The translations under genes and the position numbers were made by a program. 64,000 nucleotides of DNA from the NCBI RefSeq assembly GCF_040361215.1, contig NZ_APND01000002.1:372001-436000 (forward strand), given 5' to 3'. This document shows, piece after piece, positions 27,155-37,200 of the stretch. The notes under the pieces are model-generated. The model worked only from the letters and a program-made list of their open reading frames with translations, was not told the origin of the DNA and ran no database searches. This DNA is from Salinisphaera dokdonensis. Its GTDB lineage: Bacteria > Pseudomonadota > Gammaproteobacteria > Nevskiales > Salinisphaeraceae. Each line of letters starts with the position of its first letter. Position 1 is the first letter of the stretch.

Positions 27155-29284
27155 TCAGAAGCCGCTTTCGCGGATCAGCACGCTGGCCGCATGGCGGGCA
27201 AAGCGCCCGGCGATGCTTTCGGCCGGGCCTTCCACACTCGCGTGGCCGACCAGCTGCCACTCCGGCGCGCGTGCCGGGTCGGCCGGCTCGAGCACGACAC
27301 GATAGACGCCTTCGTCGAGACGCAGGCCGCGATCGTCACGCGCTTCGGTGACCGGCAACGGCCCGCCATAGGTGCTGGCCAACACTGGATAAGGCAGCCG
27401 CTCCGTGCCCACGTCCTCGATGCTGACCACGCGCAGGTCGACGCTGGCATGCGAACCGTCGTCCGGGATGAAGCGCGCGGTCGCGCCTTTTTCGATCCGG
27501 GCCAGGTTCTGTTCGCGCACATAGGCATACACACGCGCACCGTCCTGCGACACGACATCCGCGAGTTTTTCTTCCTTGGCGACCCATTGGCCCGCCCGCA
27601 GATCGGCGCGCTGCACGACCGTGCCGTCGATCGGGCTGACGATCTGCAGCGCCTGGCGCCGTTCACCCAGCCCGGCGAGACGGGTACGCGACTCGGCCAG
27701 CTGGGTACGCAATACGCCTTCCGAGGCGAGATCCTCGGCGGAGCCGGCACGACGAGCGAGCCGCGCGCGAACGACATCAATACGGCCTTCGGCCTTGCGG
27801 GCCTCGAGCTCCAGTTCCGGCTGTTCCAGCGTGAACAGCGTAGCGCCCTGTCGCACGCTGTCGCCCTCGACAACCTCTACGCTCATGATGCGCGCGGCCT
27901 CGGGCGGGTGAATCGAGACATGCTCGACCGCTTCCAGGACGGCGGGCAGGCCGACCGTGCCCCGCCAGGGCACGAACAGCGCCACCAGCAACACGATGGT
28001 GAGCAACAGGGTGCGCAGCACCTTGCGATTGAAATGCCATTCATGGCCCAGCATGGCAGCGATCTCCTGGGTGATCGGTCGAACGATGAACCAGCCGATC
28101 TCGACCGCGAAAAGGAATATGCCCAGCGCCTTGAACGCGAAGTGGTAGACCAGCAGCGCGATACCCAGAAACAGGAAGAACCGGTAGATCCAGGTACTCA
28201 CCGCATAGATCACCAACAGGCGACGACGGCGCGGGGCGAACGACTCGGGCGGCGGCTCGCCGAAGCCGAACAGCGCCTCGCGCATGCGCCAGCGCGCCAG
28301 CGCGAAGGCCCGCGGCTGCAGATTGCGGATGCCCCAGAAATCGCTGAGCGCATGGTAGCCATCGAAGCGCATGAACGGGCTGAGATTGACCAGCAGCGAG
28401 GTCACCCAACTGGTGGTGGCGAGGAAGAAAGCCGCCTGGCGAACCGGACCGTCAGGTAGTAATCCCCAGATACAGGTGGCGATCAGCGCGACGGCCAGCT
28501 CGGTCATCACGCCGGCCATCGACACGCGCAGCCGGTGTCGATCATTGGACAGCCGCCAGGTGTCAGTGGCATCCGTATAGAGCATCGGAAACAGCACCAG
28601 GAACGCGACGCCCATCGAGGGCACGCGACAGCCGTAATGCTTGGCCACATACGCATGGCCGAGCTCGTGCGCTGCCTTGACCGTGATCAGCGCCAGCGCA
28701 TACCAGAACGCACCTTCCCAACTGAGGAATTGCAGGAAGGTCCCGGCAAAATGCTCCCACTGGCGAAGAGCCAGCCAGAAGCCGGCCAGCCCGATAATCA
28801 GCAACAGCAGCCGCGTGAACCGCCCCACCAACGGGCGTACCCACGGCAGCGTGCGCACCAGAAAGTCGTCCGGGTGCACGAGCGGTATGCGAAAGAACAG
28901 ATAGCGGTGCAGCAGCCACTGCCACCAGCGTGTCTTGGAGCGCTCGTACTGGGACTGCAAGCGCTCGGTGTCTGCCGGGCCACGAGCCATCGTCAGGTGA
29001 TTGGCGAGCATGAAACGGGCCATGCCGATCACTTCCTCGGCATCAACCTCCACGCCCTTGCGGCTGACCTCTTCGGCCATGGTTTCGGCCGACACACCGG
29101 CGCGCCACTGGCGGATCAGGCGCAACCCCTGAAGGTGCAGATGGAAATACTGGTGCCGCAGCGGATCGAACAGCGTCCACATGGGGCTGCCGTCCTCGTC
29201 CGGCGCACCGCGGCTCAGGCGCAGGTCGGCCCGCAGCGGCGGCAACAGAAATGCCTCGGTCTCGGCTTCGCCGATCGACAGCAT
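27155..29284 (-). CDS. M50 site-2-protease-like membrane protein fused to HlyD-type adaptor
   Basis: Multidomain inner-membrane protein, 709 residues. The first 100 residues contain a helical cytoplasmic segment possibly similar to PqqD. Membrane part: helices near 160-175 and 193-205, zinc motif AAHELGHAYV (His206, Glu207, His210), then NLSPFMRFDGY (Asp308) supplying the third ligand typical of M50 proteases. Further helices reach about 470, followed by a periplasmic lipoyl/biotinyl and beta-barrel region of HlyD type (HPPEAARIMSVEVVEGDSVRQG, IVSPIDGTVVQRADLRAGQWV). Its start is ten bases from the stop of the previous gene in the leftward operon. Function is probably export or processing of the giant protein; inferred. 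Confidence 0.82.
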   Translation of the reverse strand: MLSIGEAETEAFLLPPLRADLRLSRGAPDEDGSPMWTLFDPLRHQYFHLHLQGLRLIRQWRAGVSAETMAEEVSRKGVEVDAEEVIGMARFMLANHLTMARGPADTERLQSQYERSKTRWWQWLLHRYLFFRIPLVHPDDFLVRTLPWVRPLVGRFTRLLLLIIGLAGFWLALRQWEHFAGTFLQFLSWEGAFWYALALITVKAAHELGHAYVAKHYGCRVPSMGVAFLVLFPMLYTDATDTWRLSNDRHRLRVSMAGVMTELAVALIATCIWGLLPDGPVRQAAFFLATTSWVTSLLVNLSPFMRFDGYHALSDFWGIRNLQPRAFALARWRMREALFGFGEPPPESFAPRRRRLLVIYAVSTWIYRFFLFLGIALLVYHFAFKALGIFLFAVEIGWFIVRPITQEIAAMLGHEWHFNRKVLRTLLLTIVLLVALFVPWRGTVGLPAVLEAVEHVSIHPPEAARIMSVEVVEGDSVRQGATLFTLEQPELELEARKAEGRIDVVRARLARRAGSAEDLASEGVLRTQLAESRTRLAGLGERRQALQIVSPIDGTVVQRADLRAGQWVAKEEKLADVVSQDGARVYAYVREQNLARIEKGATARFIPDDGSHASVDLRVVSIEDVGTERLPYPVLASTYGGPLPVTEARDDRGLRLDEGVYRVVLEPADPARAPEWQLVGHASVEGPAESIAGRFARHAASVLIRESGF

Positions 29285-29294
29285 GCGCGTTCCC

Positions 29295-30635
29295 TCAGAT
29301 GCCGAGCGTCTGGCGCAGGGCCGTGATCGGACGCCGGAAGATGTAGTAACCCAGCGGCACCTTGGACCCCGAGACCTTGGCCGTACCCCGCAGACCGATC
29401 CGCAGGTAATCGCGTTCCTCGTCGAGGCGGGCGATCACGCGATAGACCATCTGGTCGCGCGGTGTCACCTCGGGCTTGTAGGACACGCGCCGCACCTTGC
29501 CGTCGATCGGCTGCAGCGGCCGCGAGTCGAGGAACAGCTTCATCGGCGCGCCGGCCTCAAGCACGATCGCGTCGTCCACCGGCAATTGCACCCGAACCTC
29601 CTGCGAAGCCGGATCGGCCAGCTCCATGATGCGTTCGCCGGTACGCACCGGTCGTCCGGACCAGTCGTTGGGGTCGTTGAAGATCACCAGGCCATCGTGC
29701 TCGGCGCGCAGCACGATCTTGTCGAGCTTCTGTTTGGCAAAGGCCCGCTCGACTTCACGCAGCTGAGCCTCGGCCTTGAGCGTGGCCAGTTCGGCGCGAC
29801 TCTTCGGGTCGTCGAAGGACTCCTGCAAGGCCTTGCTGTAGCGCGCGTTCGCCACCTTGAGCGCTTCGTTGGCGACATCGAAACGGTTGCGCGCCTCCAG
29901 GTCCTGCAGTCGCACCAGCGGTTGGCCCTTCTCGACCCGCGCGTTCGGCTCCACCAGCACCTTCTCGACCACCCCTTCCATGGGCGCGGCGACGATCGTC
30001 GGATCACGTGCCACGATCTCGGCCGGCGCAAGCGCCGACAGCCGTACAGGGATCGCCAGCGCGGCGATCACGAGCACCAGCAACAGCAACCCCACGGAAC
30101 TGCGCTTGAGACGACCGAAAAGCGAACCGCGCCGCCGCCTTGGCGATAGCGCAACGAAGGCATGGCCGAACACCTCGGCCACATGCTCGGCGAGAAAGCG
30201 ATCGGCATCGCTCCAGGCTTGCTCGCGGGCGATCCACAACCAAGCCGAAGGCGTCTGCCCCGGGGCCGCAACCGGCACGAGCATCGCCCGCGCGGGGCAG
30301 ACTTCGGACCAGACACCGCGCTCCCAGTCCGGCAGGTTGTCGATCGACACTTCCCGGGTGCTGGCCTCGCTCAGATCTTGCAGGCCCACCACACGCTCGA
30401 CCCATTGCGCGTACAGGCTGTTGCGGTCCACGGCCGGCACGTCGGAAATGGCGGTGACTCGCCAACCCCGGATACCGGACTCGAGCAGCGCCGCCTGGCG
30501 ATAGTCAACCACGCCACGCGACTCGTTGACGCTGATGAAGCGCAGCGTGGTGGGCGAATCGGCCCCGCGCGCGCGGTGCTCGACTTCGAACAGCGCAGAA
30601 AGGCGCGCGGTGTCCAGTCCGCCCTCAGCAGCCAT
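29295..30635 (-). CDS. HlyD-family adaptor with N-terminal GAF-like region
   Basis: Membrane-fusion protein of 446 residues. Residues 1-165 form a cytoplasmic globular region resembling GAF domains (beta strands with MLVPVAAPGQ and a helix HVAEVFGHAFVAL), then a basic stretch and one transmembrane helix at about 180-197, then HlyD pieces: MEGVVEKVLVEPNARVEKGQPL (lipoyl half), coiled coil ALKVANARYSKAL to AKQKLDKI, IVLRAEHDGLVIFN, and a C-terminal beta barrel. A cytosolic sensory-type head on an adaptor is unusual. The GAF assignment is a fold impression, not a firm motif. It sits mid-operon, 27 bases after the short HlyD gene. Confidence 0.75.
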   Translation of the reverse strand: MAAEGGLDTARLSALFEVEHRARGADSPTTLRFISVNESRGVVDYRQAALLESGIRGWRVTAISDVPAVDRNSLYAQWVERVVGLQDLSEASTREVSIDNLPDWERGVWSEVCPARAMLVPVAAPGQTPSAWLWIAREQAWSDADRFLAEHVAEVFGHAFVALSPRRRRGSLFGRLKRSSVGLLLLVLVIAALAIPVRLSALAPAEIVARDPTIVAAPMEGVVEKVLVEPNARVEKGQPLVRLQDLEARNRFDVANEALKVANARYSKALQESFDDPKSRAELATLKAEAQLREVERAFAKQKLDKIVLRAEHDGLVIFNDPNDWSGRPVRTGERIMELADPASQEVRVQLPVDDAIVLEAGAPMKLFLDSRPLQPIDGKVRRVSYKPEVTPRDQMVYRVIARLDEERDYLRIGLRGTAKVSGSKVPLGYYIFRRPITALRQTLGI

Positions 30636-30662
30636 GTCGATCCATCCGCATGCGCGGCTGCC

Positions 30663-31433
30663 TCATTCGGTGGATGTGCTGTCCGGGCGATCCGGGAAAC
30701 GGGCCACGCCGCTCATACCCGGACGCAGCGAGCTCGATTCCTTCAGCGACGCCCATACCGGGATGGTATGGCTGACCGGGTCCACGGCGGCGCCAATGCG
30801 GGTCACCTTGCCGGACACCGTTTCACCGGTTTCCTCCACTGCAAGCTCGACGCCCTGATCCTTTTCGATCCAGGACAGCCAGCGCGCGGGCACGATCACG
30901 CGCGCCTCGAGATCGCTACCCACGATCTCCATGAGCTTTTCCTGAGCCTTCACGCTCTGTCCCTGGCGCGAATGCAGCTTTACGACGCGTCCCGAGAACG
31001 GTGCATTGATGGAACAGCGTTTGACGTTGATGGAGGCAATACGCTGCTCCGCGCTCGATTCGCGGACCGCGAGTTCGGCCAGGTCGACCTCGAGCTTGCC
31101 GATCGAACGTAGCTCGGCCAAGCGCCGACGATTCTCCAGCGTTTTCCGCGCGCTCTGCAGTTGCGCGCTCACGCGGTCGCGCTCGGCGTGATAGAGGGTG
31201 CAGTCGAGCTCGGCGAGTTCGGCACCTTTCTTGAACGAATCGCCGGGCCGAAACGGCAGCTTGGCGATACGCCCGCTGAGTTCCGTGGAAATGACCGTGC
31301 CCTCGATGGCCTCGATCTTCGCTCGCTGATCGGCCTGCGCGCCGCTCGTGATCACCAACGCGGCGCAGCCCACTACCCATGCCATGCGGCGAAGACCTAA
31401 CGCGCGCCGGCAATGCTCGTACAGATGTGTCAT
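30663..31433 (-). CDS. HlyD/RND-type periplasmic adaptor
   Basis: Exported adaptor of 256 residues. N-terminal hydrophobic signal (AWVVGCAALVITSGAQA). Lipoyl half-motifs are VISTELSGRIAKLPFRPGDSFKKGAELAELD and INAPFSGRVVKLHSRQGQSVKAQEKL, separated by a short alpha-hairpin; a beta-barrel and C-terminal segment (LRPGMSGVARF) follow. The short hairpin is like RND-type adaptors rather than classical HlyD. It begins seven bases after the SapC gene stop. Likely bridges the inner-membrane proteins and the TolC-like channel of this locus. Confidence 0.82.
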   Translation of the reverse strand: MTHLYEHCRRALGLRRMAWVVGCAALVITSGAQADQRAKIEAIEGTVISTELSGRIAKLPFRPGDSFKKGAELAELDCTLYHAERDRVSAQLQSARKTLENRRRLAELRSIGKLEVDLAELAVRESSAEQRIASINVKRCSINAPFSGRVVKLHSRQGQSVKAQEKLMEIVGSDLEARVIVPARWLSWIEKDQGVELAVEETGETVSGKVTRIGAAVDPVSHTIPVWASLKESSSLRPGMSGVARFPDRPDSTSTE

Positions 31434-31440
31434 CAGCGGA

Positions 31441-32163
31441 TCATCCCGTGAGCTGTCTGAAATTGGTCAACGACTGCCAGTGGGCGTGCACGGCTTCAAG
31501 CAGCCCGCTGCGCGCCCAGCGACCGAGTGTCGCATCATCGAGCGCGGCGACGCGCTCTCTATCTACTACGCGAATACCGGTGATTCGGTTGGTGCGACGC
31601 GTGCCGACGTACATCTCGAGGTTTCGGTCGACGAACACGTCGGCCTCGATGAGCGGTGCCATGCGGTCGGTAACCTGGTCGGCCGCTTCCTGATAACGCG
31701 ATAGAAACGCTACCGCATCCTGCACCGTCTGGCTCATCGCCGTGGGCGCGCCCGACGCGGTCGTACTGCCGGCCGGCCTGTCGAACAACGGCTGGCCCTC
31801 GCTCCTGTCCAGATGCGGCGCCTTGCGGTCGAGCATGACCGTCAGGTGCCGTGCACCGGCGTTGCCATGACGTCCGAAAACAAACGGATAGCGACGCAGG
31901 AACGCAGGTACGTAACCGGCCTGCCAGCGGCCGTCCTCTGCGACGAAGTGATTGCGCGCGCGGCGCAGGCCCAGCAACGCAACCGGCTTGGTCTTGGCAC
32001 GGCTGGCCGGGAACACGATCGGAAAATGCTTGGCCGCCTCGACGATCTCGTCAAAAACGAGCGGCACCTGACTCCTCAGGGCTGCGAACCGGTAGTCCTC
32101 TATCGATCGCAGACGCAGATCCCCGTGCGCCTGCGCGCTGAGTATCTCCAGCTGTCTAAACAC
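31441..32163 (-). CDS. SapC-family protein
   Basis: Protein of 240 residues. The pattern AHGDLRLRSIEDYRFAALRSQVPLVFDEIVEAAKHFPIVF, then VALLGLR, NHFVAEDGRWQAGYVPAFLRRYPFVF, is the hallmark of Pfam SapC, named for the Campylobacter fetus S-layer protein export locus. Its molecular role is unknown. No signal peptide. GTG 32163 is chosen over the longer frame because GGGAG lies nine bases upstream and the product starts with the family's usual N-terminus. Within the leftward giant-protein operon, between the TolC-like gene and the short HlyD gene. Confidence 0.85.
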   Translation of the reverse strand: MFRQLEILSAQAHGDLRLRSIEDYRFAALRSQVPLVFDEIVEAAKHFPIVFPASRAKTKPVALLGLRRARNHFVAEDGRWQAGYVPAFLRRYPFVFGRHGNAGARHLTVMLDRKAPHLDRSEGQPLFDRPAGSTTASGAPTAMSQTVQDAVAFLSRYQEAADQVTDRMAPLIEADVFVDRNLEMYVGTRRTNRITGIRVVDRERVAALDDATLGRWARSGLLEAVHAHWQSLTNFRQLTG

Positions 32164-32311
32164 CGTCTGTTGCTCCCGGCGCGGTCGCGCCCTCGCTCGC
32201 GCGGCATCCACGCCGCGCGAGCGCACTGTACTGCGGAACAGGCGCCGCGCCGGGGCACGACATCAGGCCATGATGCCGGCGCTGCAGCTGTTCTGAACGG
32301 CAATCGATAAA

Positions 32312-34123
32312 TCAGCCCTGGTTCGGTCGAAGCACGAAGCGATCAAGCGCATAGATGCCTTGGTCGTTCTCGGCCTTGACCATCACCGTGACCGGCTGAG
32401 CCGGCGCACCGGGGCCGGCCGTGAACGTGCGGGTCGCGGGGTCGAACTGCAGCCAGGCCGGCAGCGCACTGCTTTGTGCCGACATCACTTGATAATCGAC
32501 ATTGCCAGCCAACGCGAAGGTATCTTCCGAGAATTGGAAGCTCGGCTGCGCGCCCGGCGAATCCGCCCGAAGCACAGGCTCCTGCTCGGCAATGGGCCGA
32601 ACCACGACGGCGATCTGGCCTTCTTCCCAGGCGGCACGCCGATTGGCCAGTCCCAATGCCAGCTCCTCTGGCGTATCACCCGCCGCCATCGGATAGGGAT
32701 CCAGACCGATGCTGCTGAAGATACGGGCAAAGGCGTTCTGAATCTGGGCATAAGCCAAGTCGCGGCGCAGTTCCGCGACCAGCGCATTCAACCGTTCCTT
32801 GATCGCCTGCAGTTCACCAACGCTGCCAGAGGACGCTTGACGCGTGACCAGATCGGAAATACCGCGGGACACGTCGAGATAGTTCTTCGCGGTTTCCAGC
32901 TTGCTTTCCGAGGCCTTGAACTCGAGTGCGGCCAGATGCACTTGCGTCAGCACGGCAAGCGATGCGGCAAGACGCTGCTCCTGGGCGATCTCGACCGAGG
33001 TTTTCGCCGCATCACGGTTGGCGCCGACCTGAAAGATGTTGAGCAGGTCATAGCTGATCGACGCACCCGCGCTGGCCCAGTCGTTGAAACGAAGGAACTC
33101 GTTGTCGTCGTACTGATAGCTGGCGCTGAAGCTCAGATCCGGAAACATCTGCAGCAGTGCAGCACGCACATCGTTGCGCGAGATGCGCTCGCGATAATGC
33201 GAGGTCAGAATCTCGGGCCGAAGCAGCAGCGCGGTGCGCTCCATGGTCGCCAGATCGAGCTTGAGCTGTGGCTCGTCGAGCTCGTCGTTCTCATAGCTGG
33301 GCAACTCGATACGGGTCGCGGGTGGCAGACCCATGAGGCTGGCCAGCCGTTCCTTCGCGCCCACGAGTTCGGCACGCAGGCTGCTCAGGCTGCGCTTCAC
33401 GTCGAGCAGGCTGCGCTGGTACGAATAGCTGTTGAGCGGGTCAGACAGGCGTTCGCGGCCAATCTGGCGGCTGCGCTCCAGGGCGTCGTCCACTTCCGTC
33501 ATCAACGGACCGACCTTCTCGAGCAGCCGATCCGCGGAGACCGATTTCCAGTAGGCACCACGCACTTCCTGTGCGAGGTTCTGGACCGCCTTGCGCTCTT
33601 CCTCCTTCGCGATCAGATAGGCATCGGCCTTCTGCTTGGCGCGCACATAGGACAGGCCGAAATCGAGCACGCTCCAGGTGAAATCGACGCCGTAGGTATA
33701 GCGTTCCTTCTCCTGGGCGATGCTGTAGTTCGCGGGGCCGTCATTGCGCACCGGCTCATCGTCGATGAAGGGCACGCTTTCGGTAGCGGAAAACTCGCTG
33801 CGCGTGGTGTAGCCGGCGCGCGCCGTCAGCGACGGGAGCATGTCGAAGTTGGCGGCATCCAGTTGATTGCTGCGCAACGCGGCCTGCATGCTGCGGACAT
33901 GGCGCTCGCGGTTGTAGAGCAGTGCCCGCGCCACAGCGACTTCCGGCGTGAGTTCGCCTTCGAGCACGGACTGACCGGTGCCGAGCGTCTCGACATCCTT
34001 TTTGGCCTGCTCCTGCACATCGATGATCCCGATCGGTTCGGGGCTAACCGCGCAGCCGCTGATGGTGATCACCGCCGCGATCGATGCGATCCAGCGTGTG
34101 GTGGCTTGGGCCTTCGTAGTCAT
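32312..34123 (-). CDS. TolC-family outer-membrane lipoprotein with C-terminal Ig-like domain
   Basis: Outer-membrane efflux channel subunit, 603 residues. Lipobox ITISGC (Cys24). Two halves of long helices and beta strands fit the OEP family: ALLYNRERHVRSMQAALRSNQLDAANFDMLPSLTARAGYTTRS and DVRAALLQMFPDLSFSASYQYDDNEFL. The last hundred residues (about 505-603) are not part of TolC: FQFSEDTFALAGNVDYQV, LPAWLQFDPATRTFTAGPG and TVMVKAENDQG resemble the putative-Ig (He_PIG) repeats of the neighbouring giant protein. ATG 34123 has GGGGAG four bases upstream; longer starts lack a ribosome site. It begins about 105 bases after the giant gene. Confidence 0.85.
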   Translation of the reverse strand: MTTKAQATTRWIASIAAVITISGCAVSPEPIGIIDVQEQAKKDVETLGTGQSVLEGELTPEVAVARALLYNRERHVRSMQAALRSNQLDAANFDMLPSLTARAGYTTRSEFSATESVPFIDDEPVRNDGPANYSIAQEKERYTYGVDFTWSVLDFGLSYVRAKQKADAYLIAKEEERKAVQNLAQEVRGAYWKSVSADRLLEKVGPLMTEVDDALERSRQIGRERLSDPLNSYSYQRSLLDVKRSLSSLRAELVGAKERLASLMGLPPATRIELPSYENDELDEPQLKLDLATMERTALLLRPEILTSHYRERISRNDVRAALLQMFPDLSFSASYQYDDNEFLRFNDWASAGASISYDLLNIFQVGANRDAAKTSVEIAQEQRLAASLAVLTQVHLAALEFKASESKLETAKNYLDVSRGISDLVTRQASSGSVGELQAIKERLNALVAELRRDLAYAQIQNAFARIFSSIGLDPYPMAAGDTPEELALGLANRRAAWEEGQIAVVVRPIAEQEPVLRADSPGAQPSFQFSEDTFALAGNVDYQVMSAQSSALPAWLQFDPATRTFTAGPGAPAQPVTVMVKAENDQGIYALDRFVLRPNQG

Positions 34124-34227
34124 GTGTCTCCCCGACATCCCTTGTGCTGTTTGAGCAGCCTGCCCCGCGACAGGCTCCTGTTTGTACCAGTTATCCGACG
34201 GCCGCCGTGCGCATGCCGGCACCGTCA

Positions 34228-37200
34228 TCAGTTGAACCGCAAGGCGGCCGCAATACGGGCACCGTGTGCCGCCTCGCCCACATCGCCCGAAGACGCCAGC
34301 GCCTCCTGAACCTGCGCATCCAGCGTCTGCCACGCCGTTGAATCACCCCCGGCACCGGAACGATCGATTTCGATCTCAAGCACACGAGTCACGTTATCGG
34401 CCGTTTGGGCCTCGATACGGAACGACAGCGTACCCAGACCGGCAGGCACTTCGCCGGTGATACGTCCGGTATCACGATCCACGGCCAGACCGTCCGGCAA
34501 CGGATCGCCGTTGCTGAGCGTCGCCGTGTAGCCCGAAACGTCGCTGGACTCCGGATCGAAGATCTGGATGTCCAGATAATTGCCGTCGACACGGATCGAC
34601 TCGGCTCGCATGGTGTTGCCGGCGTCATCAATGGATTCGACTATCACCTGGCCATCGATACCGACCCGCACTTCGACGCGGCGATATTCCAGCGGTGCGG
34701 CGTCGTCGCGGGCGTTCGCTCCTGCCTCGAGAATATTGCCGTTCGCATCGACCCAGACTTCCTGCGGTCGCGTGTTGCCGTTGTCGTCGATCGCGATGAT
34801 CGTGATCCTGGCACGATCCATACCCGGCGGCAGACTACCTGTCAGTTCACCCGTGCTCGAGTTGACCGTCAGCGTACCCGGCAACGGTGAGCCATCGCTT
34901 TCGGTCGCCTGGTAGCGCAGATTCACCGGTTCCACGCTCGACGCGATGGGGCCGTCTGGCAGACCGAGACTCAGCGGATCGTTGTCGATGCCTTCCGGAA
35001 TGGTCAGCTCGACACGCGAGATGCTGGTATCCATCGGGCTGGAATAGCCGATGAATCCGCCGGATACCAACGTACTGCCACCGTCAAAGGCCGCGCCACT
35101 CGAGGGTCCGGCCGGTGCACCTACATTGGCAATGTCGGCAGCCACTGCCGGCGGCAGCACTCGCAGCGTGAACGTTTCGCTGACCTGCGCACCGGTGCTG
35201 TCGGTGGCCGTAACCGTGATGTCGAACGCGCCGATACCGACCGGTTCGCCGCTGATCACCCCGGTATCGGGGTCGATCGACAGGCCTGCCGGCAGGCCTT
35301 CGGCCCCGTAGGTTAGCGTGTCGTTCAGATCGTTGTCTGCGAAGGCATCCGAAACATCATTGCTGTAATCGCTACCGAACGGCGTCTGGCCATCGGGTAT
35401 ATCGCTCGCGCTCGGTCCCTGATTGAGGCCGTTGACGGTAACCGTGATCGTGGCCGTATCGGTGCCGCCATTGCCGTCGGAAACCTGATAGCTGATCGTG
35501 GTCGTACGGCTCTCGCCCGCGCCGAGATCGCCGAACTCACCGTTCGGATCGAAGCTGTACGTGCCGTCAGCATTGATCGTGAACTGGCCACCATCAGAAC
35601 CGGCCGTCGGCGTACCGACGTTACCCGCGTCGCCGTCCACCTGGGCGACGCTCAGGTCGTCATTGGTGTCCGCATCCGTGTCGTTGGCCAACGCGTTGCC
35701 GGTAACCGGCGTGTTCTCGTCGGCGCTCGCCACGTCATCATTGGCCACCGGCACGTCGTTACTGCCGTTGACCGTGACCGTGAGGGTCGCCGTATCGAAA
35801 CCACCGTTGCCGTCGGCGACCTGGTAACTGATCGTGGTGGTGCGGCTCTCGCCCACCGCCAGGTCGTCGAAGTCGCCATTCGGATCGAAACTGTACGTAC
35901 CGTCGGCGTTGATCGTGAACTGGCCACCGTTGGCTGCGTTCACGGGCGTGCCGACGCCTGCCGGATCACCATCGACCTGCGAAACCGTCAGCGGGTCACT
36001 ATCGGAGCCACCGTCGGTGTCGTTGGCCAACACGTTGCCGGTTGCGGGCGTGTTTTCGTCAGCGCTGACCGCGTCCTCACCGGCGACGGGTGCAACGTTT
36101 GCCGGCGTCAGCAGGAAGCTGTCGCTGACCGTCGATCCGTTGGGATCGGTCGCGGTGATCGTGACGTTATACGGACCGTCCTGTGACGCATCAGGCGCCA
36201 GCGTGCCGGTGACCAGACCCGTCGCCGGATCGATGCTCAGACCGGCCGGCAGACCGTCAGCACCATAGGTCAGCGTCTCGCCGTCAGGATCGTTGAACGC
36301 GCCCGCCGTGGAGATCGAAACCGTATCGCCATCGTCGGCGACCTGATCATTGAGCGGCGTGTCCACCACCGGCGCGTCGTTCGTGCCGTTGACCGTAACC
36401 GTCAGCGTTGCCGTGTCCGTACCGCCGTTGCCGTCGGACACCTGGTAGCTGATCGTGGTCGTACGGCTCTCGCCGATCGCCAGATCGTCAAAGTCCGCCC
36501 CCGGCTCGAAGCTGTACGTGCCGTCCGGGCCGATCGTGAACTGGCCACCGTTGGCACCGGCCGTCGGCGTGCCGACGTTACCGGCGTCGCCACCCACCTG
36601 GGCGACCGTCAGAACGTCGTTGCCGTCCGTGTCGGTGTCGTTGCCCAGCACGTTGCCGTTGGCGGCAACGTTCTCGGCGGTCGTGACCGCGTCGTCGCCG
36701 GCTACCGGCACGTCGTTCGTGCCGTTGACCGTGACTGTCAGCGTCGCGGTGTCCGTGCCGCCGTTACCGTCGGACACCTGATACTCGACCGTCGCGGTGG
36801 CGCTCTCGCCCACCGCCAAGTCGTCGAAGTCGCCGTTCGGGTCGAAGCTGTACGTGCCGTCGCCGTTGACCGTGAACTGGCCGCCGCCAACACCCGCTAC
36901 CGGGGTGCCGAGGTTGCCGGCATCGCCGTTGACTTGCGCCACCGTCAGCTCGTCGTTGACGTCGGCGTCCGTGTCGTTGGTCAGCACGTTGCCGTCGGTG
37001 ACCGCGTTCTCGGTCACGCTGTCGTTGTCGGCGGCTGCCACCGGCGCGTCGTTCGTGCCGTTGACCGTAACCGTCAGCGTCGCGGTATCCGTGCCGCCGT
37101 TGCCGTCAGACACCTGGTAGCTGATCGTGGTCGTACGGCTCTCGCCGATCGCCAGATCGTCAAAGTCCGCACCCGGCTCGAAGCTGTACGTGCCGTCCGG

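Noticed and set aside
32360..34309. 649-codon plus-strand frame opposite the TolC-like gene
   Set aside because: No recognised family, and the minus strand encodes a clear OEP-type lipoprotein with lipobox and operon context.
34228..34500. C-terminal RTX-type secretion signal in the giant protein
   Set aside because: No GGxGxD nonapeptides and no typical acidic/hydroxylic T1SS tail were seen; the end reads ARIAAALRFN.
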